The notes under the pieces were generated by a model. That model saw nothing but the letters and a program-made list of their open reading frames with translations. It was not told where the DNA came from and searched no databases. This document shows, piece after piece, positions 28,472-39,559 of a stretch of DNA of 64,000 bases; within the stretch, counting starts at the first letter, position 1, and each line of letters starts with the position of its first letter. The translations under genes and the position numbers were made by a program. This DNA comes from Shewanella cutis (GTDB lineage Bacteria > Pseudomonadota > Gammaproteobacteria > Enterobacterales > Shewanellaceae): the NCBI RefSeq assembly GCF_022410515.1, contig NZ_JACSDI010000001.1, forward strand, positions 310,001-374,000. Direction: 5' to 3'.

Positions 28472-29677
28472 TTAACGAATTGGTTTTATACAAACCAAAA
28501 CAGTATTAGTACCATAAGGATCTGCATCATCATGTATAATGCCAGCCTTAATACCAATTACCTTAACAACGTGAAAATACTGCCCCGTCAATTTAAGGAG
28601 ATAATCCAAATTATACTCAACTAAGTGACAGGAATTAACTGGAATATGACCATAACTATTTTGTGGTGTACTGAGAATTAACATGCCACCAGGCTTGATG
28701 ATACGTAGCAACTCTTTGAGACAAGCGTCTTCTGGTACATGTTCCAATGTTTCAAAACAGGTAACACCATCATAACTATTATCATCAAATGACATATTAG
28801 TTATATCTTCAACAAAAAATTCTACGTTTTGTTGAGATGAATTCTGCCTAGCAAAATTGACACTTTCCGCATCTAAATCAGCTCCATGTACCAAGGATAG
28901 TGAAGATGACATCATGCGAACACCATAGCCATCAGCACAAGCAATATCCAAAACCCTCATGTTCTTTTTAAGATATTTAAGTGCTATTTGATAGTGATAA
29001 CCTAGTCTATCGCCACTAGCAATCCGATGGCTATTAACTTCTTGGCGTGGGATCTCATAGATAGGTTGCGCCAATTGCCTACATTCATTTAAATACTCAT
29101 CAGAATATTGAGGCAAGACTTTTAAGTGTTCAAACTTATAATCATAACGATTCAGTTCAAAATACGTTTTAGGATGAACATGAAATTTAGCCAACTCAGG
29201 AGTAGTGAGAAGATTAGCAAGCTCACGAAGAGCTCCGACTCGAAAAATCTCAGAACTAAAATGAACAGGAAAATCAGCTGGTAACTTAATGCAATCGAGA
29301 TTTTTTTGTTGTGCAATGGTTAACATTTGTTGGCTAAGATTAAAATCAAAACAGAAATGGATTCCGTCAACACGAACAATGTAATCATCATCTGTTAGCT
29401 CTATTGATGCTGCAATCATACGTTTAAGTGGGCTTTCATCAAATCCGTAAAATGCCGTCAAACGCTTATCTGCAATAATTTCCACAACCTTATTTAGCTC
29501 ACCATCACGATCAAATTCTGGTGCAACAAGACATAATTGAGCGTCAGGGAATGCGGCTAATGCATGTCTAATTGTCCTAACAACGGCGATTTCACCATTC
29601 ACTAGCCCCATGCAAATATCCCGTCCCCCCGCCCAAGAACGAGAGCTAGCTTGAATCAATACTTTAACATTACTCAT
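28472..29677 (-). CDS. Fusion: SpsF-like nucleotidyltransferase domain plus SAM methyltransferase
   Basis: 401 residues. The N-terminal part (about 1-210) has the pattern of SpsF/cytidylyltransferase-like proteins (VRTIRHALAAFPDAQLCLVAPE, FYGFDESPLKRMIAASIELTDDDYIVRVDG). However, the canonical signature regions are altered: SSRSWAGGRDI replaces the glycine-rich SSRLPGK, and VDGIHFCFD replaces the GDCPLIDP-type metal site. The C-terminal part is a class I methyltransferase (MRVLDIACADGYG, DNSYDGVTCFETLEHVP, ELLRIIKPGGMLILSTP). Probably methylates a sugar or its acyl group; the first domain may only bind substrate. Shares the minus-strand AT-rich module. Confidence 0.75.
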   Translation of the reverse strand: MSNVKVLIQASSRSWAGGRDICMGLVNGEIAVVRTIRHALAAFPDAQLCLVAPEFDRDGELNKVVEIIADKRLTAFYGFDESPLKRMIAASIELTDDDYIVRVDGIHFCFDFNLSQQMLTIAQQKNLDCIKLPADFPVHFSSEIFRVGALRELANLLTTPELAKFHVHPKTYFELNRYDYKFEHLKVLPQYSDEYLNECRQLAQPIYEIPRQEVNSHRIASGDRLGYHYQIALKYLKKNMRVLDIACADGYGVRMMSSSLSLVHGADLDAESVNFARQNSSQQNVEFFVEDITNMSFDDNSYDGVTCFETLEHVPEDACLKELLRIIKPGGMLILSTPQNSYGHIPVNSCHLVEYNLDYLLKLTGQYFHVVKVIGIKAGIIHDDADPYGTNTVLVCIKPIR

Positions 29678-29698
29678 AGATATCCCTAATGATGTTCT

Positions 29699-30610
29699 CT
29701 AGATTTTCTTTGCAAAAAGGACAACTTCTCGCCCCATTCCTGCGGAAGCAAGTGCCTGATAAAACCTTCTCTTAACCTGATTTTTACCAGAGTGTAACAG
29801 CTGAGTATCAAATCTCATCCGCTTTTTATGGCAAGAACGTCCAAGCTCAGGGGAATCAACATAATTATCCCCCATCAGTAAAAACATATCGATGGGAAAA
29901 GTCGTCTCCTGCAGCACAACCTCAAATCCTTGAGAGATCAGTAAATTGCCCAAGGTCTCAAAGCTAAAATAATTAAGATGATGCGGTGGGGCCACCCACC
30001 AGGGACGATATCCCTCATACGTTCGCAGCGCTTCTTGAAATGGGTTGTAATCATTAGGAACAACAACACACAATATACCACCTTGTACTAGAGACTCTCT
30101 AAAAAGTGATACCATTTCCCTTGGATTAGGGATGTGCTCAAGAACTGCATTTGCATGAATTGCATCAAATTTTCCTAGTGAAGTCGCTGTCTTATGATTA
30201 AAGAAATTCTCAACGACTTCAGCCCCTAATCCCCTTGCGTGCTCACAAGCTTGCGCAGATGGTTCAATCCCCATCGATTTCCAACCCCGCTTCTGGCCAT
30301 AACTCACAAAATAACCTGGGCCAGAACCTACATCTAATATACGTCGAGCCGTAGTAGGTAAAAACTCTTCAAAAGTATCATAGCGATCGGAATACACTGC
30401 ATTCCACCAATTTTTATCCTCTTCTGTTTCTTGGAGAAATAGAGGTTTATCTAGAGTGTAGTATTCATGCCGATAGATTTTTTCAAGCTCGGCTAACGTT
30501 GGCAGAGGATGGATGTGTTTAAATCCACACATTTGACATTCAATCACTTGGAAACCATTGATCTCGTCAACGAGATGTCCCATATGTTGTTCAGATGTTT
30601 TTTGATGCAT
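29699..30610 (-). CDS. Class I SAM-dependent methyltransferase with N-terminal Cys motif
   Basis: 303 residues. The N-terminal CQMCGFKHIHP pair of cysteines with a following conserved YRHEYY region resembles the zinc-ribbon start of sugar C-/O-methyltransferases. The SAM site is RRILDVGSGPGYF with GIEPSAQACEHARG, followed by FDAIHANAVLEHIPNP and GGILCVVVPNDYNP. It is the promoter-proximal gene of the five-gene minus-strand module and diverges from the GH57-like gene. Methylated flagellar nonulosonates are known in Shewanella (general knowledge, not checked); the substrate here is unproven. Confidence 0.8.
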   Translation of the reverse strand: MHQKTSEQHMGHLVDEINGFQVIECQMCGFKHIHPLPTLAELEKIYRHEYYTLDKPLFLQETEEDKNWWNAVYSDRYDTFEEFLPTTARRILDVGSGPGYFVSYGQKRGWKSMGIEPSAQACEHARGLGAEVVENFFNHKTATSLGKFDAIHANAVLEHIPNPREMVSLFRESLVQGGILCVVVPNDYNPFQEALRTYEGYRPWWVAPPHHLNYFSFETLGNLLISQGFEVVLQETTFPIDMFLLMGDNYVDSPELGRSCHKKRMRFDTQLLHSGKNQVKRRFYQALASAGMGREVVLFAKKI

Positions 30611-30816
30611 CTCGGTTCCTCAGATAGATAATGTCAGTAAGTTGGCGTTTCAAAGAATAGCAAATTTTAAGCCAATTAATATGACGTTGTAACAACCTAC
30701 TGATAACTGCTAAGATTTTAGTCGTGGGTCAGTAACTTGTGATACATCTACTGCATTTGTAATTTTTGAACTTAACCATCTCATTTAGCCATTTAATAAC
30801 TAAGGTGTATGCGAAA

Positions 30817-32733
30817 ATGCCCAAGGTTCAACCCGTCGCACTATATACAGTGTTCCATTTAAACTTGGCCTTTTCCTCCATTGAAAATGAACAACATTGC
30901 GAAGTCATTCGCAAATGCTATTGGCCACTCCTACAGATAGTGCAAAAAGGTATCCCTGTTGGAATTGAAATGACGGCCTATACCTTAGAAGCAGTTCAAC
31001 AGGTTGACCCTCTGTGGGTAGCGGAATTCAAACTATTGCTCCAACAAGGAATGTGCGAACTTATCGCCAGCGGTGATAGCCAAATTATTGGGCCTTTGGT
31101 TCCTGCACAAGTCAATCAGGCTAACCTCCGTCTTGGGCAGGATACCTATCACAGCTTGCTTGGGGTGCGTCCTCAAATTGCCTATATCAATGAGCAAGCC
31201 GTTTCAGCAGGGCTCTTAGATGTTTATATCGACCAAGGTTTTGAAGCTGTAGTGGTGGAATGGGATAATCCCTACTCCCATAATCCAAACTGGTCCAACA
31301 CACTGTTGGACAGGCCACAGAGTTTACAAGCCGCAAGTGGTAGAACAATTAAGGTGATTTGGAACCACGCAATCGCTTTTCAAAAGTTCCAGCGTTATGT
31401 TCATGGCGAATTAACGCTAGAGGATTATCTGCACTATCTCGTTAAAATATTCAAACCAGGCATGTTGGCCTTTCCTGTTTATGGCAGTGATGCCGAAGTG
31501 TTCGACTTTCGTCCCGGTCGCTATCAAACTGAGGCGGATCAAGTTGAAGGGGAATGGCAGCGGATTTCCACCCTTTTTAACACTCTTGCGGGGATGGACA
31601 ACTATTGTTGGCAGTTACCTCAACACATTCTTAAGTTTTGGCAAGAATCAAATGCGGTGGAAATCACCAATGCAGAGCATCCGGTTTCAGTCAAAAAACA
31701 GGCCAAATATAATGTTAGCCGCTGGGGATTAAGCGGTCGTAATGACCTCCTACTCAACAGTCAATGCTATCAACGATTTGCCACACTCACACATAATCCA
31801 CATGCAACAGAGCAAGACTGGCGAAACTTGTGCCGTATGTGGGCAAGCGATCTGCGAACCCATATCACCGCAAAACGCTATCAGCAACTTAACTTGGTTG
31901 CTAATCCTGCTAATGCGCCAGTATTTGCGCCTTGGGAAGCACAAGAAGATATTCAGATTGAGTACGATACACAAAGACGTCGTTTGCATATTCGTACCCC
32001 TAAAGTACACCTGAGCCTAAATGGTAACCGTGGATTGGCTATTGATAAATTAGCCTTTAAGTCCCACGCCTTTGAACCCGTCCTAGGTACCTTATCCCAT
32101 GGTTTCTTCGACCATATTAGTTATGGTGCTGATTTCTACTCGAATCATTTGTTAATGGAACGATTTCGTGCACGTGATCGTGTCACCGATCTCAATCGAG
32201 TAAATTATGAATTGGGCTGCGCAGAGGGCAATTTAGTGATTTATTGCCGTCAATCATTAAAAAGTGGCGCCATCATTAAATGGTACCGTATCGAGCATGA
32301 ATCTTTGCATACAGGCCTTTTCTTTGAGGACAAGCAGCGCCCTGAAGCCTCAATCCGACTCAGTTATCTGACTTTACTCGGCTGTGATAATAGAGCTTGG
32401 TACCAGACCAATCTCGGTGGTGTTAAGGAAGAGTTTTTTCAAATACAAGAGGATATGGACCAAGGTTCTCCTGTATCTTCAATTGTTTCGGCAAATAGCG
32501 CCATTGGTGCTACTGCTGGCCAAATTCGGTTTGGCAGCGGCCAATGTGGCGTGCGATTAACTTGGGATCCCGCCAATTGTGCTGCACTCCCCATGATTTC
32601 GAGTAAAAAAATAGATGATAAATACCTTAATCGATTATGGTTTTCGTTAGCCGAAGCCGATGAGACACTCAAGGAAGGTGGCAATTTACTCGATTTCAAT
32701 CTCTGTATTACCCCAGAGAGTATTAATCTATGA
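30817..32733 (+). CDS. Glycoside hydrolase family 57-like protein
   Basis: 638 residues from ATG 30817 (TAAGGTG 7-9 nt upstream); a TTG-started frame from 30766 would add 17 residues without a ribosome site. GH57-like landmarks in order: HLNLAFS (residue 14 on, in place of HxHxP), CELIASGDSQIIGPLVP (80-96), VVVEWDNPYSH (about 150), and YGSDAEVFDFRPGRY (about 230), which resembles the family's Asp-containing motif. The C-terminal half is beta-rich, as in GH57 and alpha-mannosidase-type enzymes. No signal peptide, so it is cytoplasmic. The role in nonulosonate or glycan assembly is unknown. It overlaps the next gene by 4 bp (ATGA). Confidence 0.65.
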   Translation: MPKVQPVALYTVFHLNLAFSSIENEQHCEVIRKCYWPLLQIVQKGIPVGIEMTAYTLEAVQQVDPLWVAEFKLLLQQGMCELIASGDSQIIGPLVPAQVNQANLRLGQDTYHSLLGVRPQIAYINEQAVSAGLLDVYIDQGFEAVVVEWDNPYSHNPNWSNTLLDRPQSLQAASGRTIKVIWNHAIAFQKFQRYVHGELTLEDYLHYLVKIFKPGMLAFPVYGSDAEVFDFRPGRYQTEADQVEGEWQRISTLFNTLAGMDNYCWQLPQHILKFWQESNAVEITNAEHPVSVKKQAKYNVSRWGLSGRNDLLLNSQCYQRFATLTHNPHATEQDWRNLCRMWASDLRTHITAKRYQQLNLVANPANAPVFAPWEAQEDIQIEYDTQRRRLHIRTPKVHLSLNGNRGLAIDKLAFKSHAFEPVLGTLSHGFFDHISYGADFYSNHLLMERFRARDRVTDLNRVNYELGCAEGNLVIYCRQSLKSGAIIKWYRIEHESLHTGLFFEDKQRPEASIRLSYLTLLGCDNRAWYQTNLGGVKEEFFQIQEDMDQGSPVSSIVSANSAIGATAGQIRFGSGQCGVRLTWDPANCAALPMISSKKIDDKYLNRLWFSLAEADETLKEGGNLLDFNLCITPESINL

Positions 32734-34454
32734 CCAAAATACTCGCCATCATTGGCGCACGCCTTAACTCTAGTCGCTTAGCTGGTAAACATTTGCTACC
32801 ACTCGCTTGTGATGCCGCAGGTAATACACTTCCTATCATTGGCCATATTTTAAGACGCCTAAAGACGTGTAGCACAATTAGTGCAATAGAACTTGCCACA
32901 ACTGCAGATGAGTTCAACCAACCCCTAATCAATTGGGCACAAGAAAACCAGCTAACCTGTGTCCCCTTTGAAGGTGATGTTAATGATCTGATGGGCAGGC
33001 TTGATAGGATCATCCAGCGACAACAGCCTGATTATATCGTGTATATCTGTGGTGATTGCCCACTTATAGACCCCAATTTTATCGATCACGCTCTGCGAGC
33101 CCTGAAAGCCTCAGATAAAGACACTATCACACTCAAAGAAGGGATCATTTCACTCCATGAAGGGATGGGGTTTTATACTAGATCTGGCTGGAATAGGTTG
33201 ATGGCCGTTAGTGATTGTGTAATGTCACGGGAGCATGTGGGATATGGTGATAAATTAAGACCTGTATTAACAAAACGATATATCGATGACAGCGGTAATT
33301 ATGGAAAAATTACCCATCGTATTTCAGTAGATACCCATGCTGACTATCGCTTTATGGTTGAAGTCTATCGCCGATGGTATGTAAACAATCCAACTGAAAC
33401 AGTTGTCAGTTTAGAGTGGGTACAAGAAGAGTTACTAAAAGATTCTGCTCTGTTCGCCATAAATGCCCATGTACAACAAAAGGCTGCTAATAAAAACTAT
33501 GCTAAGGCGAGTATCTATTGTCATCTGGGGCCTCAAATAGGTTTAGGACATTTCAAGCGCTCAGAATTAATTGCCAATGCATTGCAGGAACATTTAAGCA
33601 TAGGAGTGAATATTCACACTTATAGCGAAGCTGGACAACGAGTAGACTCAAGCTCAAAAGTAGTGTGGCATGAGGATGAGCAAGCATTGCTCAGCGCATT
33701 AACCGAAGATCAAAATCCATTAGTGCTACTTGATTTTCATCCTAACTTTATCGATTTAGAATCATTTGCCAATAGGCTAGCAGGGCTAGCTAAGCGTGGT
33801 ACAAAGCGGATTGGCATCGATAAAATGGTACCGCTACTGGATGTACTGGATTGGCTATTTATTCCAAGCTTCAATTGTCCAGCCCATCATCCCAAAATAT
33901 CCGCTGGCTGGCAAAATTATCTCTTTAGCACAATTCCACAAGCGGCTAAGCAAGCACAAATTCTAGTTCTCACGGGGGGTAGCGATGCGTTGGGCTATGG
34001 CCGAGAACTCCCAACGATACTGGACTCCATTGGTACTGATTGGCCCATTTTATGGATTCAAGGCCCACTGGCTCCAGCTCCCCAACTGCCCCCAAATTCA
34101 GCCATAGTGGTTCAACAAAATCCTGACAACCTTAAAGAAATAATCGCTCAATCAGAGATCATTTTAAGCTGTTATGGCTTATCGCTATTTGAGTCCATTT
34201 ATGGGAAAGCAGCAACCCTACTTCTCCCCCCCCAACATCTCTGTGATGAAGCCGAACTCATCGCCCTCAATCAAGAACGCTGTTGTCTAGTGAGCGACTC
34301 ATTGGAAGAAGCAAAGGTGATGTTACAACAACTGCTTACAGAGCCCGAACAAAGAAGGTCTCTTCAGAACCAAGCAACAAGAGTCTTTGAATCACACCAA
34401 GGAATACAAGCGCTTATAGATGATATCCGCCACTTATTGGGAGCGGTAAACTAA
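32730..34454 (+). CDS. SpsF-type cytidylyltransferase fused to PseG-like UDP-sugar hydrolase
   Basis: 574-residue two-domain protein. The N-terminal domain (about 1-245) is SpsF/COG1861-like: IGARLNSSRLAGKHLLPL, IELATTADEFNQPL, VYICGDCPLIDPNFID. The C-terminal domain (about 250-574) resembles PseG, which removes UDP from the 2,4-diacetamido sugar: YCHLGPQIGLGHFKRSELIAN, LVLLDFHPN, LVLTGGSDALG and ILSCYGLSLFES. It combines the step before PseI and probably CMP-activation or another nucleotidyl transfer. No separate classical CMP-sugar synthetase (PseF/NeuA) is visible here, so the first domain may fill that role (inference). Confidence 0.8.
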   Translation: MTKILAIIGARLNSSRLAGKHLLPLACDAAGNTLPIIGHILRRLKTCSTISAIELATTADEFNQPLINWAQENQLTCVPFEGDVNDLMGRLDRIIQRQQPDYIVYICGDCPLIDPNFIDHALRALKASDKDTITLKEGIISLHEGMGFYTRSGWNRLMAVSDCVMSREHVGYGDKLRPVLTKRYIDDSGNYGKITHRISVDTHADYRFMVEVYRRWYVNNPTETVVSLEWVQEELLKDSALFAINAHVQQKAANKNYAKASIYCHLGPQIGLGHFKRSELIANALQEHLSIGVNIHTYSEAGQRVDSSSKVVWHEDEQALLSALTEDQNPLVLLDFHPNFIDLESFANRLAGLAKRGTKRIGIDKMVPLLDVLDWLFIPSFNCPAHHPKISAGWQNYLFSTIPQAAKQAQILVLTGGSDALGYGRELPTILDSIGTDWPILWIQGPLAPAPQLPPNSAIVVQQNPDNLKEIIAQSEIILSCYGLSLFESIYGKAATLLLPPQHLCDEAELIALNQERCCLVSDSLEEAKVMLQQLLTEPEQRRSLQNQATRVFESHQGIQALIDDIRHLLGAVN

Positions 34455-34469
34455 CACTATTGAATTTTC

Positions 34470-36619
<2,150 letters not shown>

Positions 36620-36799
36620 TCACGATTTAAACCTTCGATTAGCTACTTGTGACAACGATGAGCCATTTCGTCAACTCTCCAACTCCTACAAGATCCACGC
36701 CAACAATCCTCTTCGGAATAAAATGATCTGAAATGTTATGCATACAAGCCACTTCATTATAGGCAAATATCGATAAAATATAAATTTTTTATATACTTA

Positions 36800-36899
36800 T
36801 TGCTAGATACCTAGCAAACAAAAGCTTTATAGCTCAAGCAAGGTACCAGCCTATTAGTGTCAATTTTTTGCTGGAACATATTTTGCTAAGCCCTAGCAA
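36800..36899. promoter_or_regulatory. Paired palindromes upstream of the large maf gene
   Basis: TTGCTAG-N4-CTAGCAA at 36800-36817 and TTGCTA-N5-TAGCAA at 36883-36899 share the same half-sites, 83 bp apart. They lie in the 378-bp AT-rich gap between divergent pseB and maf. Two similar dyads in a divergent promoter region suggest an operator pair for an unidentified regulator. The remainder of the gap is AT-rich with no ORF seen. Confidence 0.45.
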
Positions 36900-36985
36900 C
36901 ACTTGCTTAGATAACGTATGAAGTGACATCATGCAGGCGTTTCATCCGTTTAATCGCTCAGTTGTTCGCTCTACTCGAGGAAAAC

Positions 36986-39454
36986 ATGCAACTACAAGCC
37001 CACATCTTGAATAACTTTGCGATCAGTCGCTTTAACGAATACTACTTGCCTAGTATTAATCGCCATACCTTTGAGGGTATTGACTCTAAAACCCTTTACA
37101 ATCGTCGTTTCAGGCAATCATTTTCTCAACAAGATAAGCTGCATATTGTGGTAGGCATGGATTCTGGACTACTGGCCAACTACGTGTTGGAGCAGGATCT
37201 CCCCATCGGCAGCAAATTTATTTTTGTTGAATTAGATGAAGTCATGCCCTTATTGGTCATCGATATCCCCGCAGACAAACAATCTGCAATCAGCATTGTT
37301 AATGAAGCCAGTTTTATTGAGTTAATGGAACATGATGAATTTAAAATCTATCTCATCAAAGGCCAATATGAAATCCATCAATCTTTAGGCGTTGCATCCC
37401 AGCACTTAGATGCCTATATTGCCTTATTCAATCGCATTGAGACCAAGATTCAGGATGATTATTTCACCCATAGGATCGGTTTTACCCAAAAAATCTTTTT
37501 TCAAACCCAGCTTAAAAATATCGCCGATAATCAAATACCAGCCCAAATACTACGGAATACATTTAGCGGGAAAACCTGCTTAATCATCGCAGGTGGCCCT
37601 TCCCTTGACGAACATATCGATTGGATAAAACATAATAACGACAATTTATTTATTATCGCCGTCTCACGCATCGCGGGAAAATTGGCCGATAATGGCATAT
37701 CCGTAGATATAATTACCTGCGTCGACCCTCAGGATTTTAGTTTCGACGTAAGCCGTGACATGTTTAAATTAAGCCACCAAACCTTGTTGGTTAATTCCTA
37801 TCACGTCAGTCATAAAGTCCTTTCCCAATGGAATGGCCCCAAAGCCTATTTAGGCCAACGCTATCCTTGGAGTGGCAAGCATGATCATGACAATATCATC
37901 ACCGTCGGCCCAACGGTCACCAACAGCTCAATCCGCTTAGCGATCGAGATGGGCTTTACTACCCTATTGCTAAGTGGTGTTGATTATTGCTATTCAAAAT
38001 CCGGTTATAGTCATGCAAAAGGTACGGTTGAGGCCAGCATTGGTCCAAGTTTAGGCTGTAATAATAAATGGGTAGAAACCTACGCAGGACAACCCGCTGA
38101 AACTCCTATTCAGCTCATTCATGCAATGGAATCCCTAGCTGAAGAAGCCAAGACCTATCCCTATATTAGCTTTATTAATCTATCGATTAATGCAGCTAAA
38201 ATTGAGGGTATTGTTCACATGCCAACAACGGCAATAATGCTTTCATCCTTTACGGATAAATCCGTCATTGAGGTGATCAACGAGGCGACTCCCGATACTG
38301 GGGATGACTTAAACTCAGCAATACAAGAGTGCAGTAAAGCCATTAGCCAATTAGAAACATTAAGGCAGTTAACTAAAAAAGCACTTACGCTTGCCAATAC
38401 ACTGAATGAGGATCCGCAGGATTCCTGCTTAACGCTGGATAAAATCAACCAAATAGAAGAAGAGATTAATCTTCACTACGCCACACTGTCTCGGTTGATT
38501 AAAACCTATGGTTATTTTGAATTTTCGCACTTTCTCACATCGAGAAATACGGATAGTTGGACACAATCCCATATCAATGAAATGACGCTAAACTATTATG
38601 AAGCCTTCAATACGATATGCCATGATATTTTAGAACTCGCTAAAAAATCCTATGACAACCTTCAATTTCGACAACTCGAATTAAATTCCACCTCATTAAC
38701 ACCGCTTGCACCCATTTGGTTGAAAAAAACTCAATCAGGCCGTGTTTATATTTGGGATAAATACCATAAACATCCTACATTATCTGAATCCGAGCAGGTG
38801 ATATGGAATGAATTAACAGAACAATTTTCTCAGGATATTACTCTAGTAAGCCCAGTCTATGTTGAGGCATTAAATAAGGCGTCTACTGCGGAAAATATCT
38901 ACACAAAAATCATGACGCTTTACGCCATGAGAAACAATCAAGGTCTATCGATAACAGTAGAAAACCTACTGCCATTCGTCGATGGCAATCCAGAATTGCA
39001 AAGACTGCATCACTTGGCTCTCGCGTTACAGCTCAGCCTAGAGCAGCAATATCAGCAAGCCTTAGATGCACTATTAGCATTACCCGAAGATCTCTGTACT
39101 GAGATGGAATTAAAGCACCTTATTTTGCTTGCACTCAAACTTGAAAAACTCGATCTCGCCGAGTCAACCCTTGTCAAAATTTTGGCCTACAGTGACGAGT
39201 ATATGCCGCAATATGCGCATATCCTTAAGCTATGCGGAAAAATTCAAGAGTCAGTCAACATCTATCTAGACTACTTAGAAAAGTATGCCTCAGATACTCA
39301 AACGTGGATAAAACTTGGCTTATTTATGATTGAACTTGGCCAAGCTGAAGGCGCACACACTGCGTTTACCAATGCCCTCAATGCCGATCCGAGTAATCAG
39401 GTAGCACAACACTACGCGGCAGAACTCACTCGAATCATGGCTGAAGCACAATAA
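36986..39454 (+). CDS. maf: Large Maf/DUF115 protein with C-terminal TPR-like region
   Basis: 822 residues from ATG 36986 (CGAGGAAAAC upstream); a GTG frame from 36923 is longer but lacks a ribosome site. N-terminal Maf region, then DUF115 with GKTCLIIAGGPSLDEHIDWI (about residues 190-210), ISVDIITCVDPQDFS, VGPTVTNSSIRLAIEMG and LLLSGVDYCY. The last about 150 residues form helical repeats (LALQLSLEQQYQQALDALLAL, WIKLGLFMIELGQAEGAHTAFTNALNADPSNQ) typical of TPRs. It probably transfers the nonulosonate to flagellin, with TPRs for protein contacts. It is followed by a strong terminator. Confidence 0.88.
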   Translation: MQLQAHILNNFAISRFNEYYLPSINRHTFEGIDSKTLYNRRFRQSFSQQDKLHIVVGMDSGLLANYVLEQDLPIGSKFIFVELDEVMPLLVIDIPADKQSAISIVNEASFIELMEHDEFKIYLIKGQYEIHQSLGVASQHLDAYIALFNRIETKIQDDYFTHRIGFTQKIFFQTQLKNIADNQIPAQILRNTFSGKTCLIIAGGPSLDEHIDWIKHNNDNLFIIAVSRIAGKLADNGISVDIITCVDPQDFSFDVSRDMFKLSHQTLLVNSYHVSHKVLSQWNGPKAYLGQRYPWSGKHDHDNIITVGPTVTNSSIRLAIEMGFTTLLLSGVDYCYSKSGYSHAKGTVEASIGPSLGCNNKWVETYAGQPAETPIQLIHAMESLAEEAKTYPYISFINLSINAAKIEGIVHMPTTAIMLSSFTDKSVIEVINEATPDTGDDLNSAIQECSKAISQLETLRQLTKKALTLANTLNEDPQDSCLTLDKINQIEEEINLHYATLSRLIKTYGYFEFSHFLTSRNTDSWTQSHINEMTLNYYEAFNTICHDILELAKKSYDNLQFRQLELNSTSLTPLAPIWLKKTQSGRVYIWDKYHKHPTLSESEQVIWNELTEQFSQDITLVSPVYVEALNKASTAENIYTKIMTLYAMRNNQGLSITVENLLPFVDGNPELQRLHHLALALQLSLEQQYQQALDALLALPEDLCTEMELKHLILLALKLEKLDLAESTLVKILAYSDEYMPQYAHILKLCGKIQESVNIYLDYLEKYASDTQTWIKLGLFMIELGQAEGAHTAFTNALNADPSNQVAQHYAAELTRIMAEAQ

Positions 39455-39472
39455 TTAAAGATACCGAGCGGT

Positions 39473-39508
39473 AATATCTCCGCTCGGTGGTTTTATTATT
39501 TATTCCTC
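39473..39508 (+). terminator. Terminator after the large maf gene
   Basis: Stem ACCGAGCGG (39473-39481) with CCGCTCGGT (39490-39498), 8-nt loop, followed by GGTTTTATTATTT. It lies 18 bp past the maf stop codon. Confidence 0.85.
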
Positions 39509-39559
39509 AGACCTTATAATGAGCCCGTTTTAGTCTTGTCATTTGCTAGGAGATTTTGT

